Shown: positions 26,951 through 35,890 of the stretch, in pieces
Layout: each line of letters begins with the position of its first letter
Numbering within the stretch: the first letter of the stretch is position 1
Assembly (NCBI RefSeq): GCF_000214215.1
Contig: NC_015559.1
Location: forward strand, 434,001-498,000
Reading direction: 5' to 3'
Source of the DNA: Marinomonas posidonica IVIA-Po-181
Lineage (GTDB): Bacteria > Pseudomonadota > Gammaproteobacteria > Pseudomonadales > Marinomonadaceae
DNA length: 64,000 nt
Made by a program: the position numbers and the translations under genes
The notes under the pieces: model-generated
Told to the model about the DNA's origin: nothing
The model's input: only the letters and a program-made list of their open reading frames with translations
The model's database searches: none

Positions 26951-27237
26951 ACGACGGTGTATTTAATGAATTACTGGAAAGCGTGCAACAAGCCGATGGC
27001 ATCATAAAAGGCCAAAACACGGCGGCGCGCATCACGGAATTTGCCGAGCCAGAAGTAAAAGCGATTCGGACAAAAACCGGCTTAAGCCAAAGTCGCTTTG
27101 CTAGCCTGTTAGGGGTTAGCAAACGTACTTTAGAGAACTGGGAACAAGGCCGTCGTCAGCCAACAGGGCCAGCACGTGCTTTGCTGAAAATTGTCGATGC
27201 TGATCCTGAACATGCGCTAAAGGCGTTGCATGGTTAA
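26947..27237 (+). CDS. HTH antitoxin, HigA/NadS-like
   Basis: This 96-residue protein has an XRE-type helix-turn-helix in its C-terminal half (residues ~50-80, LSQSRFASLLGVSKRTLENW), as in reverse-order HigA-like antitoxins. It would bind the toxin and repress the operon promoter. The ATG at 26947 overlaps the stop of the toxin's second frame. An in-frame GTG at 26938 is possible but lacks support. Because the toxin gene is frameshifted, this may now be an orphan antitoxin or an autoregulated DNA-binding protein. Confidence 0.8.
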   Translation: MNDGVFNELLESVQQADGIIKGQNTAARITEFAEPEVKAIRTKTGLSQSRFASLLGVSKRTLENWEQGRRQPTGPARALLKIVDADPEHALKALHG

Positions 27238-27245
27238 CCAAACAG

Positions 27246-27458
27246 TTATTTATGCTTTTTAAATACTTTGAAAATATCCCCTACTTTTTTGAACGAATTT
27301 ACTACTTCGAGATTCTGTAAAGTTTGAAGTAGCTTTTCGTTTTCTGGAGTATTTGGGATTTTTGGTTGGTTTCTGCCTTTTGATGCTAATTTTGAATAAT
27401 CGCCTTCTATATATTCCAATATTCTAAATAGCTGGACTTCCCAGACTTTACTAGACAC
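27246..27458 (-). CDS. Possible small hypothetical protein
   Basis: A 70-codon frame starts with GTG directly after an in-frame stop and AATAGG, and ends KKHK. The product is basic and has no recognised domain, signal peptide or membrane segment. It lies immediately downstream of the antitoxin on the opposite strand in an AT-rich patch. It may be a remnant of a longer gene or simply a chance frame. I do not recognise it. Confidence 0.3.
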   Translation of the reverse strand: MSSKVWEVQLFRILEYIEGDYSKLASKGRNQPKIPNTPENEKLLQTLQNLEVVNSFKKVGDIFKVFKKHK

Positions 27459-27713
27459 CTATTAACGTTAAAATCTAGTTAAATAAGAGGTGTATTATGA
27501 AGTCCGAACGATTCTGTTAACGCAGTTAGTGGGCTTGGATTTGTTGTGGGAGTTTAGCGGTTCTATCCGCGTATTTGAGGGAAGGGAATAATAGTGATTT
27601 TCGTTTACTTATTGGTTTGATATGACGGGGTAATCAACTACATAAAAAAACAATTAATTTAGGCTTAAGCATCGTATAGTTGGATCAATCAAAATCACTC
27701 TGAGAGAGAATGT

Positions 27714-28754
27714 ATGAAGCTTTCAAGTAAATTCACTTTGATTGTTTTCGTTGTGTTTTTAGTTATTGCGGGACTGTCTTATTTGTCTGTTTATACTTTA
27801 AAAGAGAGTCTTATTGATGCTCGAAAGCATGAAATTCAGTCGATTTTGAAATTTACGGTGAATCAGGCGAATTACTATATAGAGCAAGAGAAGAATCAGA
27901 TACTGACCCGTGAAGAGGCGGAAGAAAAGGTAGAAGCGCTGTTATCTACGATGCGATTTGATAACTATTATATCTGGGCAAATGATTCAAATGGCATTGC
28001 GAGAGTGCATGTCAAACAATCTGTTGTTGGGGCGTTTCAGACTTCTTACCCTAAATATGTCAATGATTTAGATGAACATCCTTTCATGTTTGTTGTTGGT
28101 GAAAGCCGTAAAGCTACTTCAAATGCTTTGTATGTGAAAGTGAACGGCATGACCTTGTTGCCGGATTGGCGATGGATGATAGGTATTGGCGTTTATTTAG
28201 ATGAGTTGGATGAAACCTTACGTCAGTATACTCATCTTGTAATCGCGATTGCGGTGGCTTCGTTTTTACTTCTCTTGGGCGTGTTATTGTGGGTCTATCG
28301 AAATACGATTAGCGTGTTGGGGGATGACCCTAATCGAGCTTATGATTTGATGAGAAGAGTGGAACGAGAAGGGGTTCACTATTTAATCGAAGAGCGCTTT
28401 CACAAAGGCAGTTTGCTCTATTTAATTAGAGACAGTTTTGAGCATTTTTATCACGCTTTTGAGTCCATGCAACAGCATGCGTATATGGTGGCAGACAAAA
28501 CTGAAGAGGTGACGCTTGCGACACAGCAAGCTGAAAAACTAATGCAGCAGTTGCTGGTTCAAGGTCGTCAGCTTTCAGAGGCTTTGTCACACAACTCTGA
28601 ACAAGATATAGCGGTTATTCAAGCATCTTATTTTGCATTATTACAGGATCTTGAAGAGGTTTTGGTCCAGTTGAATTGCGCCGTTGAACAGTCGTCAAAT
28701 ATCAAGCAAGGTGCCAATAAAATCATTGATGATTTAGGTAACTTAGACTTTTAA
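27714..28754 (+). CDS. Cache-domain membrane receptor without a recognised output domain
   Basis: The 346-residue protein has a transmembrane segment at residues ~8-30, then a periplasmic single-Cache (sCache_2-like) domain of ~130 residues including FDNYYIWANDSNG and LPDWRWMIGIGVY. A second transmembrane segment lies near 173-195. After it comes VLGDDPNRAYDLMRRV, which resembles the juxtamembrane segment of many chemoreceptors. The C-terminal ~130 residues look helical but lack the conserved chemoreceptor hairpin, kinase, GGDEF or EAL motifs. The stop is clean and lies 6 bases from the convergent EAL gene. It may be a truncated chemoreceptor or a sensor that works through a partner. Confidence 0.75.
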   Translation: MKLSSKFTLIVFVVFLVIAGLSYLSVYTLKESLIDARKHEIQSILKFTVNQANYYIEQEKNQILTREEAEEKVEALLSTMRFDNYYIWANDSNGIARVHVKQSVVGAFQTSYPKYVNDLDEHPFMFVVGESRKATSNALYVKVNGMTLLPDWRWMIGIGVYLDELDETLRQYTHLVIAIAVASFLLLLGVLLWVYRNTISVLGDDPNRAYDLMRRVEREGVHYLIEERFHKGSLLYLIRDSFEHFYHAFESMQQHAYMVADKTEEVTLATQQAEKLMQQLLVQGRQLSEALSHNSEQDIAVIQASYFALLQDLEEVLVQLNCAVEQSSNIKQGANKIIDDLGNLDF

Positions 28755-28760
28755 AAAAGC

Positions 28761-30416
28761 TTAGTCTGGTGAGTTGGTTAAGAAGGCAGTGGAGGTAAAC
28801 GGCTGATTTTTTAACAGCTTACCAAGTGACTCGGTATCGACTGCTTTTGAATATAGCCAGCCTTGTCCAATGGCATTGGGGGTGTGTTGTGTTAGGTAAT
28901 CGACTTCTTCTAGTGATTCAATGCCTTCAAAAACAAGCTTCACGTCCAATTTACTGACCAACAGAAAAATACTGTCTAAGGTGATCTGGTTGACGGTTTG
29001 AGTGCCAATGGATTGAATAAACATCTTATCAATTTTGATTTCATGAGGATCAAAGGCGGTTAACCAAGACAAGTTCGAAAAGCCTGTACCAAAATCATCA
29101 AGAGAAATTTGGTACCCTTTGCGTAAGAAACGTTTGGTGACTTGTTTTAATACGTCACTTTGTGCCGCGGAACGTTCGGTCACTTCGAAAATAATCTGTC
29201 CTGGATGAATGCCTCTCTGCTGTACTTGCCTTTCAACGAAATGTAAGAAGCTTGGGTTTGAAAGATCTTGGATGGACAAATTGATGCTTAGGGTAAAGTC
29301 CGAGTTGGCTTTCAAATAGCGCAACATGTCGTCTAAATTTTTCTTCACTAGCTGCTGCGTCAGAGGGGTGATGAGTTTATTTTTCTCAGCACAAGCGATG
29401 AATTGGTCTGGTGAAACCGTACCCAGTTCTTGGTCTTGCCAACGTGCTAAGGCTTCAACACCAATGATTTCACCTGTATTTAATTGGATTTTAGGTTGGT
29501 AAAGTGAATATATTTGATCATTTTTAATGGCGTATTTTAAACGGTAAATCAGTGAACGACGGTTGGACTTAAAAATCGCCCAACTAAATGCCATGAACAT
29601 CCCAAAGAACGCCCCGACCAAAATCGCCCAAAGCCATTGCCAGATATTCATGTCAAAATAACCTGTTCTTTTATCAATGGCCGTGGCGCAGAAATTAAAG
29701 CCAGCAGGGCATATTCTTAACGTTAATATATTGTTAGCCGTGGGCAACATAGGCACATTATTCTTTGAGTAAGACATGGCCTTTTTAGCTTCTTCTAAGG
29801 TGATGTCATCGAAAATTCGATAAATATGTTGTTTTTTTGAAGAATACAGCACACTACCCGTTTTGCGAGAGTGGCGAATTAAATCTGTGAAAGTGGCTGG
29901 AGAAGGAATGACAAAAGCATTTCCAGCACTAAACACGGAGCGTTGTTGTCCTTTTGCAAACAGTCCATTGGTTTCAGGCCAATTAATGCGAAAACTGGTG
30001 TCTATGTTAGCTTGTTTAGGAAGTTCTAGAGGTGGTGTGAATGGGCCCCACAAAGCAGAGCAAATGAGCTTATGATCCTCTGTAATACGCCCTATGTCTT
30101 CAATATAAGGGTATTTCAATAGCGCTATTCGCAAACTATTGAGGTCTTTGTCAGAACAGGCTATCTGATCATTGGTGATGGCCAAATTAAGACTTGTACG
30201 CATTTGGAAGACGGATTGCTTGGTACGCTCAATGATGCCTTCTAAGTAACGCTGTAGGGAATGCTGTTCTTGGTAGAGGTAGAAAGCATGGTGTGCGAAC
30301 AGACTGACACTGATGGAAAAGAGAAGATAAATACTCAGCTTTTGCCATGATGGCAGCAAGACGGATGACAATATCATATCGAGTATGATGGATTTCTTTC
30401 GAAAATACCCCAGCAT
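28761..30416 (-). CDS. Cyclic-di-GMP phosphodiesterase with CSS sensor and EAL domain
   Basis: This inner-membrane enzyme hydrolyses c-di-GMP to pGpG. The 551-residue protein has transmembrane segments at ~27-47 and ~258-283 that bracket a periplasmic CSS-motif domain, with CSD at 87-89, CS at 119-120 and Cys236/Cys243. In this family the periplasmic thiols respond to the disulfide system. The cytoplasmic EAL domain keeps its catalytic motifs: EALAR (Glu321), SINLS, FEVTER, LDDFGTGFSN, KIDKMF, FEGIES and GQGW. Activity is therefore expected. It is convergent with the Cache receptor. The first ATG lacks a clear Shine-Dalgarno. Confidence 0.9.
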   Translation of the reverse strand: MLGYFRKKSIILDMILSSVLLPSWQKLSIYLLFSISVSLFAHHAFYLYQEQHSLQRYLEGIIERTKQSVFQMRTSLNLAITNDQIACSDKDLNSLRIALLKYPYIEDIGRITEDHKLICSALWGPFTPPLELPKQANIDTSFRINWPETNGLFAKGQQRSVFSAGNAFVIPSPATFTDLIRHSRKTGSVLYSSKKQHIYRIFDDITLEEAKKAMSYSKNNVPMLPTANNILTLRICPAGFNFCATAIDKRTGYFDMNIWQWLWAILVGAFFGMFMAFSWAIFKSNRRSLIYRLKYAIKNDQIYSLYQPKIQLNTGEIIGVEALARWQDQELGTVSPDQFIACAEKNKLITPLTQQLVKKNLDDMLRYLKANSDFTLSINLSIQDLSNPSFLHFVERQVQQRGIHPGQIIFEVTERSAAQSDVLKQVTKRFLRKGYQISLDDFGTGFSNLSWLTAFDPHEIKIDKMFIQSIGTQTVNQITLDSIFLLVSKLDVKLVFEGIESLEEVDYLTQHTPNAIGQGWLYSKAVDTESLGKLLKNQPFTSTAFLTNSPD

Positions 30417-30511
30417 GATTTGTCGCTTTTATCCTGATGTGTAATGCGTAACTTAAAATCTTCTAAAAGGAGTTTAACTGATTATTCGCTAAAAAAGAAA
30501 TAAGACGTCTA

Positions 30512-30547
30512 AAAAAGGGAAAGTCTGCTAATGTGCCTTCCCTTTTT
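30512..30547 (-). terminator. Bidirectional-type terminator after the peroxiredoxin gene
   Basis: A 10-bp stem AAAAAGGGAA/TTCCCTTTTT with a 16-base loop gives a T-run on the minus strand. It lies 21 bases past the peroxiredoxin stop. Confidence 0.75.
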
Positions 30548-30568
30548 GTTATGTATTGTGAGTTTAGA

Positions 30569-31093
30569 TTAACGACTTTTCAGATAAGCTAACATGGTAT
30601 CCGCATCAGACACTTCAAATGGATCACTGGGAGCATTATCTTGATACCCTGGCTCGGTCAGCATTTTTTTGATTTCACCATTGTCCACATGCATGGCATA
30701 ACGCCAGCTACGCATACCGAAACCAAGATTGTCTTTTTTCACCAGCATGCCCATTTGACGAGTGAAGTCACCATTGCCATCCGGCAGTAGAAAAACATTT
30801 TTCGCATTTTGGCTCTTACCCCATTGGAACATAACGAAGGCATCGTTGACTGAGATACAAATGACAGTATCCACACCTTGCCCTTTAAATTCTTCATACA
30901 GTTCCTCATAACGAGGTAAATGAGAGGTTGAGCAAGTTGGTGTAAAGGCACCAGGTAATGAAAACACTACGACACTTTTGTTTTTAAACAGATCATCGGT
31001 TGATACATCTTTCCATTCGAATGGGTTTGGTCCGCCGAGTGCTTCATTGCGTACGCGGGTTTTAAATATTACCTGAGGGACATGTTTTAACAT
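30569..31093 (-). CDS. Peroxiredoxin, Prx5 type
   Basis: This thiol peroxidase reduces hydrogen peroxide and organic hydroperoxides. The 174-residue protein has the peroxidatic cysteine at residue 54 in PGAFTPTCS. The start at 31093 is supported by AAAGGA 7 bases upstream; an ATG at 31111 is possible. Many gammaproteobacterial homologues carry a C-terminal glutaredoxin domain. It is absent here, so a separate glutaredoxin or thioredoxin must recycle it. It follows nfsA by 37 bases, probably in one transcript. Confidence 0.9.
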   Translation of the reverse strand: MLKHVPQVIFKTRVRNEALGGPNPFEWKDVSTDDLFKNKSVVVFSLPGAFTPTCSTSHLPRYEELYEEFKGQGVDTVICISVNDAFVMFQWGKSQNAKNVFLLPDGNGDFTRQMGMLVKKDNLGFGMRSWRYAMHVDNGEIKKMLTEPGYQDNAPSDPFEVSDADTMLAYLKSR

Positions 31094-31130
31094 GAGTTTT
31101 CCTTTTTTCATTTAGGGTATTTCAATAGGA

Positions 31131-31868
31131 TTAGCACTTTAAAAAGCCGTGATTTTGTAAAAAACTTAGCATGTGTTCGCGCTTTTTCTTTTGCACGGCG
31201 GCGGCTGTTTGTTCAGACCAATTACTTTGTTTTTTATTGTCATCTCTGGATCGGTAATAAGTCTGCATTTGTTGGTCATATGCTTCCACATCTGAGGCGC
31301 AGCGTGAAGTATCGTAGGTGTCCCTATGTAAGATGCTGTTCACTGGAAGACGAGGTTTGAGATCTGGTTGAGCATCTGGGTAACCCAGACATAAGCCGAA
31401 AATAGGGTACACCTGTTTGGGGAGTTCAAGCAGTTGAGCTAATTGCTCAGGATCATTGCGAATACCACCAATAAACACCGCACCAAGACCAACGGATTCG
31501 GCGCCCAACATTAAATTTTGTGCCATAAACGTGGCGTCGGTTGTGGCGGCGATAAAATGCTCGGTATTGCCGTCTAATGGACCTAAACCTTGTTTTTCAC
31601 TGCAATACTCAACACGGGTTAAATCGGCACAAATTACCAAAAACTCAGCAGCCGACTCAACCCAACCTTGGCCACCGGCTAATGTGGCAATCTGCTGTCG
31701 ATGTTTTGGATTAGTGATTTGAATAATCGAATAAGCCTGAATAAAACTGGATGATGCTGCGCCCTGAGCCGCGCTAATCAGTTTTTCTAGCAAGGCATTA
31801 TCTATGGTTTGATCGGTATATTGACGAATCGACTTATGGGATTTTTGGGCCTGTAATATGGGATTCAA
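31131..31868 (-). CDS. nfsA: Oxygen-insensitive NADPH nitroreductase, NfsA type
   Basis: This FMN flavoprotein reduces nitroaromatics and quinones by two-electron transfer. The 245-residue product has the N-terminal HKSIRQYTDQ FMN-binding region, the GLGAVFIGGIRN segment and the basic C-terminal tail typical of NfsA/FRP. It heads a likely nfsA-peroxiredoxin unit. Chromate and flavin reductase activities are known in the family. NfsA-like rather than NfsB-like by length and motifs. Confidence 0.87.
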   Translation of the reverse strand: MNPILQAQKSHKSIRQYTDQTIDNALLEKLISAAQGAASSSFIQAYSIIQITNPKHRQQIATLAGGQGWVESAAEFLVICADLTRVEYCSEKQGLGPLDGNTEHFIAATTDATFMAQNLMLGAESVGLGAVFIGGIRNDPEQLAQLLELPKQVYPIFGLCLGYPDAQPDLKPRLPVNSILHRDTYDTSRCASDVEAYDQQMQTYYRSRDDNKKQSNWSEQTAAAVQKKKREHMLSFLQNHGFLKC

Positions 31869-31923
31869 GGGAATTCCTCCAGTAGATAATGGCCTTTCAT
31901 ACTAGAGGCTGAATCCTGTTTCG

Positions 31924-31955
31924 ACAAGACGGTAGTCGTTAACGTCTTGTTTTTT
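31924..31955 (-). terminator. Hairpin between msrA and nfsA
   Basis: An 8-bp stem ACAAGACG/CGTCTTGT with an 11-base loop lies just past the msrA stop. The T-run is on the plus strand, so its action as a minus-strand terminator is uncertain. Confidence 0.5.
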
Positions 31956-31959
31956 CATA

Positions 31960-32607
31960 TTAATGATAGTCCTTGCTGGCAACCTCTCCCCAAAGCTGTT
32001 CTATTGTTCGGTCACGTCCACAGCTGGAACGATAAAAGCCATAGCGAATGGGGTTCTTTTTGTAATAGTCTTGATGATATTGCTCTGCCAGATAAAACTC
32101 ACTGGCAGGTAAGATGGGTGTGACGATGTCGGCGTTAAAGGGCTTTTCTTTGGTTATTTTTGCCAAAGACGCTTCAAATATCGCTCGCTGTGACTCATTT
32201 TGATAAAACAGCCCGGTACGGTAGGGAGCGCCTTTATCGCAGAACTGACCACTGGCGTCGGTGGGGTCAATGGTTTTCCAGAAGTAATCCACCAAACTTG
32301 TTAAAGAAACTTGATCATCCTCAAAGACGATCTCAACGGCTTCATAATGCCCTGTTTTTCCCAAGGAAACCTGTTTATAGGTTGGTTTCAGGGTCTGGCC
32401 TCCAGTGTAGCCGGATTCTACTTTGATGACCCCTGGTACTTTTTCAAAGTCTGATTCCACACACCAGAAACACCCTCCAGCGACAATCAAACGTTGTTGT
32501 TCAGCATGGGCTGTAGGGGCAAATGCTGCACTTCCTATGAGCCAGCCTGTGAGTATGCTTTGGCAGATGGGTTTCAAGGGCGAAAACGCAGTATGGTGGT
32601 TTTTCAT
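31960..32607 (-). CDS. msrA: Peptide methionine sulfoxide reductase MsrA, exported
   Basis: MsrA reduces methionine-S-sulfoxide in proteins. The 215-residue product has a cleavable-looking signal peptide (hydrophobic core ~19-30, AHA before EQQR near residue 35) and the active site GGCFWC with catalytic Cys46. The rest follows the MsrA family through QFCDKGAPYRTG and QYHQDYY. A periplasmic location is inferred, so electrons would come from a membrane thiol carrier such as a DsbD-like protein. It sits in a patch of oxidative-stress genes. Confidence 0.88.
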   Translation of the reverse strand: MKNHHTAFSPLKPICQSILTGWLIGSAAFAPTAHAEQQRLIVAGGCFWCVESDFEKVPGVIKVESGYTGGQTLKPTYKQVSLGKTGHYEAVEIVFEDDQVSLTSLVDYFWKTIDPTDASGQFCDKGAPYRTGLFYQNESQRAIFEASLAKITKEKPFNADIVTPILPASEFYLAEQYHQDYYKKNPIRYGFYRSSCGRDRTIEQLWGEVASKDYH

Positions 32608-32768
32608 TTGTTGACCTCAAGTAGGGGATTCTCATTTTTTACCCATTAACGCTATGTACCAAGCTTGTCATGTTGCAAATCAAGCCCATAATGAATGACA
32701 TGTACCAATCATAATCTATAGACGTTACCAGTGATGGATTTCTTACACAGAATTTAAGAGGAAGCGTA

Positions 32769-33626
32769 ATGAGCGATAACCACCAAGAATACGTGCCACC
32801 AACAGTCTGGCAGTGGGAAGCAAAAAGTGGCGGACAATTTGCCAACATTAACCGTCCTATTGCGGGGGCGACACATGAAAAGACCCTTGAAGTTGGTAAT
32901 CACCCACTTCAACTGCATTCCTTAGCCACACCAAATGGCCAGAAAGTGACTATTATGTTGGAAGAGTTGTTGGCAATGGGGATTAGGGAAGCGGAATACG
33001 ATGCCTACTTGATTAATATTGGAGAGGGCGATCAGTTTTCTTCTGGTTTTGTCGACATCAACCCAAATTCTAAAATCCCCGCTTTGATGGATCACAGTAC
33101 CACACCACCAACGCGTGTATTTGAGTCTGGTGCCATCTTGCAATATCTGGCTGAAAAATTTGATGCTTTGGTGCCAACAGATCACCAAGCGAAAACCGAA
33201 TGCCGTAACTGGTTGTTCTGGCAAATGGGGTCTGCGCCTTATTTGGGCGGTGGTTTTGGACACTTTTACGCTTACGCGCCAACTAAGATGCAATACCCGA
33301 TTGATCGCTTCACCATGGAAACCAAGCGCCAGCTGGATGTATTGGATAAACACCTTGCTGCCAATACGTATATGGCAGGTGAAGAGTATTCCATTGCTGA
33401 TATTGCGATCTGGACGTGGTACGGCAATTTGGTGCTCGGTAATCTCTATAACGCCGCGGAATTTTTAGACGTTGCAAGTTATCAGCATGTCGTGCGTTGG
33501 GCTAAGTTGATAGAGCAACGTCCCGCGGTGAAACGAGGTCGTGTGGTGAACCGCTCTTTTGGTGATGGCGCGCAGTTACACGAACGCCATGATGCCAGTG
33601 ATTTTGACGGTTTAGATTTAGGTTAA
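32769..33626 (+). CDS. yghU: Nu-class glutathione S-transferase, YghU-like
   Basis: YghU-type proteins bind two glutathiones or a glutathione disulfide and act as disulfide-bond reductases and peroxidases. The 285-residue product has the long N-terminal extension, the LATPNGQKVTIMLEELL thioredoxin-fold start, NPNSKIPALMD (cis-proline, glutathione site) and the helical C-terminal domain. GAGGAAGCG precedes the ATG. A strong bidirectional terminator lies about 100 bases downstream, separating it from hisF. Confidence 0.9.
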   Translation: MSDNHQEYVPPTVWQWEAKSGGQFANINRPIAGATHEKTLEVGNHPLQLHSLATPNGQKVTIMLEELLAMGIREAEYDAYLINIGEGDQFSSGFVDINPNSKIPALMDHSTTPPTRVFESGAILQYLAEKFDALVPTDHQAKTECRNWLFWQMGSAPYLGGGFGHFYAYAPTKMQYPIDRFTMETKRQLDVLDKHLAANTYMAGEEYSIADIAIWTWYGNLVLGNLYNAAEFLDVASYQHVVRWAKLIEQRPAVKRGRVVNRSFGDGAQLHERHDASDFDGLDLG

Positions 33627-33730
33627 ATTAGTCAAAAAAAGTGCACTAAAAATTGGACAGGAAAAAATCCTTGGTCTAGTTTGAAAGAGTGAGTTATTTA
33701 ACTCGACATATTTGCCCACTGGCAAACCAT

Positions 33731-33773
33731 AATGAAAAAAGCCTACCTTGTGATCAAGTAGGCTTTTTTCATT
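33731..33773. terminator. Bidirectional terminator between yghU and hisF
   Basis: A perfect 16-bp stem (33731-33746 with 33758-33773) with an 11-base loop carries A/T runs in both arms, so it works for both convergent genes. The hisF stop is 16 bases away. Confidence 0.9.
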
Positions 33774-33788
33774 TGAGCTGGTGAGAGG

Positions 33789-34562
33789 CTACAAACGCAT
33801 CTCAATGCCGGCCTCGGCCATGCATTGCTTGGCCTCTTCAATACTGTATTCGCCAAAGTGGAAAATACTGGCGGCTAATACGGCATCGGCTTTGCCTTCG
33901 GTGACACCTTTAACAAGATGCTCAAGGTTACCAACACCACCTGAAGCGATCACCGGAACGTGAACCGCTTCGCTGATGGCGCGAGTGACGCCGAGATCAA
34001 AGCCATTTTTAGTACCGTCACGGTCCATACTGGTGAGTAGTATTTCACCGGCGCCGTAATCGACCATTTTCTTCGCCCACTCAACTGCGTCTAACCCGGT
34101 GGGTTTACGACCACCGTGGGTGAAAATTTCCCACTTGTCTGGTTCGTCTTCGGCACTGACTTTCTTGGCGTCGATGGCCACCACAATACATTGTGAACCG
34201 AAGCGTTGCGCTGCTTCACGGACAAATTCTGGGTTGAATACCGCAGCCGTGTTAATGCCCACTTTGTCGGCACCGGCATTCAACATGCGACGAATGTCGT
34301 CACAAGTTCGAATACCACCACCTACGGTAAGTGGAATAAATACTTGCGCGGCAATGGCTTCGACCATATGTACTGTGGTTTCACGGTCGTCTGAGCTGGC
34401 GGTTATGTCTAAGAAGGTGATCTCATCAGCTCCTTGTTCATCGTAACGTTTGGCCACTTCAACTGGGTCACCAGCGTCGCGGATATCCACAAATTGTACC
34501 CCTTTGACGACTCGCCCATTGTCCACATCCAGACAAGGAATAATTCGTTTTGCTAAGCCCAT
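33789..34562 (-). CDS. hisF: Imidazole glycerol phosphate synthase cyclase subunit HisF
   Basis: HisF uses ammonia from HisH to turn PRFAR into imidazole glycerol phosphate and AICAR. The 257-residue TIM barrel has the catalytic aspartates in [14 protein letters not shown] (Asp11) and VVAIDAKK (near Asp130), and the phosphate loops near GGGIRT and ASGGVG. It follows hisH by 42 bases. The usual intervening gene hisA is absent. Confidence 0.96.
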   Translation of the reverse strand: MGLAKRIIPCLDVDNGRVVKGVQFVDIRDAGDPVEVAKRYDEQGADEITFLDITASSDDRETTVHMVEAIAAQVFIPLTVGGGIRTCDDIRRMLNAGADKVGINTAAVFNPEFVREAAQRFGSQCIVVAIDAKKVSAEDEPDKWEIFTHGGRKPTGLDAVEWAKKMVDYGAGEILLTSMDRDGTKNGFDLGVTRAISEAVHVPVIASGGVGNLEHLVKGVTEGKADAVLAASIFHFGEYSIEEAKQCMAEAGIEMRL

Positions 34563-34604
34563 GTCGGCTCCTAATCTTTTACTTCGCTCGTTAAATGAGG
34601 GGGG

Positions 34605-35267
34605 CTAAGGTTTGCCATCCCAATGGATGAAGTTTTTGTAGAGTTGCAAACCATCTTTGTGGCTCTTTTCTGGGTGGAATTGCACGGCAAAGACATTGTC
34701 ATGAGCAAGAGCAACACAGAATTCCAAACCATAGTCACAAGTGCCAGCTACATCATCTTTATTGCTTGGTACCACATAGTAACTGTGCACAAAGTAGAAG
34801 CGGGCATTGTCTGGAATCCCTTGCCAAAGTGGGTGTGAAATACTCTGTTTCACCTGATTCCAGCCCATGTGTGGCACTTTCAGTTTGCTGCCATCATGAT
34901 CTTTATGGTCGTTGCCGAAGAATAAGGCGTTGCCTTGGAAATGGTTTAGGCAATCAACCCCGCCGTTTTCTTCACTGTGTGACATCAAGGATTGAATACC
35001 GACACAAATTGCTAAAAACGGTTTTTCCCGCATGGCTTTCTGAATGCTGGGGACCAATCCGGTGTTGTGCATTTCACCGATGCAATCACGGATGGCCCCT
35101 ACGCCTGGTAATAAAACGCGATCGGCCGCATCAATGACAGCAGGGTCACTGGTGACAATCACTTGAGTATGATCGTCGGCCACGTGTTCTAAAGCTTTGG
35201 CGACCGAATGTAAGTTGCCCATACCGTAGTCAATCACGGCAACCGTTGAAGTGTGAACTTGACTCAT
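34605..35267 (-). CDS. hisH: Imidazole glycerol phosphate synthase glutaminase subunit HisH
   Basis: HisH hydrolyses glutamine and channels ammonia to HisF. The 220-residue class-I amidotransferase has the oxyanion region LPGVGAI, the nucleophile motif AICVGIQ and the His-Glu of QFHPEKS. It lies 29 bases after hisB on the same strand and is presumably co-transcribed as hisBHF. Confidence 0.95.
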   Translation of the reverse strand: MSQVHTSTVAVIDYGMGNLHSVAKALEHVADDHTQVIVTSDPAVIDAADRVLLPGVGAIRDCIGEMHNTGLVPSIQKAMREKPFLAICVGIQSLMSHSEENGGVDCLNHFQGNALFFGNDHKDHDGSKLKVPHMGWNQVKQSISHPLWQGIPDNARFYFVHSYYVVPSNKDDVAGTCDYGLEFCVALAHDNVFAVQFHPEKSHKDGLQLYKNFIHWDGKP

Positions 35268-35296
35268 ATTTTACCTGTCCTAAAACAACTAGAGGC

Positions 35297-35890
35297 TTAC
35301 AAGCAGCCCTTTGTAGATGGCATTTGACCAGCCATACGTTCATCCACTTCCAGTGCCATACGTAGGGCACGACCAAACGCTTTGAAAACAGTTTCAGCTT
35401 GGTGGTGAGTGTTTTTGCCACGTAGGTTGTCTAGGTGCAAGGTTACTTTGGCGTGATTGATAAAGCCGTGGAAGAATTCTGAAAACAAATCCACATCAAA
35501 ACCACCGACAGAAGCACGAGTAAAGGGCACATGCATCTCCAAGCCTGGTCGACCAGAGAAGTCGATCACTACGCGGGAAAGCGCTTCATCTAGTGGAACA
35601 TAGGCGTGCCCATAACGCTTGATGCCTTTTTTATCGCCAACGGCAATTTCAAAGGCTTGGCCTAAGGTAATGCCTAGGTCTTCTACTGTGTGGTGAGCAT
35701 CAATGTGAAGGTCACCAACCGCGTGAATGTCTAGATCGATCAGGCCATGGCGAGCGACTTGCTCTAGCATATGATCTAGAAAAGGTACGCCTGTGACGCA
35801 GTTAAATTTACCGGTACCGTCTAGGTTGATCGACACCTTGATCTGAGTTTCAAGCGTATTACGCTCGACACTGGCAACGCGATCGGACAT
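35297..35890 (-). CDS. hisB: Imidazoleglycerol-phosphate dehydratase HisB
   Basis: This monofunctional HisB dehydrates imidazole glycerol phosphate using a di-manganese site. Its two metal motifs are HHTVED (repeat 1) and the related HH(Q)AE region of repeat 2 ([17 protein letters not shown]). The start at 35890 (197 residues, [12 protein letters not shown]) has GGAG upstream. A longer frame to 35929 adds a non-family leader. It lacks the N-terminal phosphatase domain of enterobacterial HisB. First gene of the visible his cluster. Confidence 0.94.
   Translation of the reverse strand: MSDRVASVERNTLETQIKVSINLDGTGKFNCVTGVPFLDHMLEQVARHGLIDLDIHAVGDLHIDAHHTVEDLGITLGQAFEIAVGDKKGIKRYGHAYVPLDEALSRVVIDFSGRPGLEMHVPFTRASVGGFDVDLFSEFFHGFINHAKVTLHLDNLRGKNTHHQAETVFKAFGRALRMALEVDERMAGQMPSTKGCL

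Noticed and set aside
27481-27560. GTTAACGCAGTTAGTGGG looked like a possible integron attC end
   Set aside because: No matching inverse core site, no paired inner boxes and no integrase nearby.
28741-28775. Possible bidirectional terminator between the Cache receptor and EAL genes
   Set aside because: AGAC/GTCT arms are interrupted and overlap both stop codons. The stem is too weak to call.
32922-33353. 143-codon minus-strand frame inside yghU
   Set aside because: Antisense to a clear glutathione S-transferase gene. Composition is that of a reverse-complement shadow.
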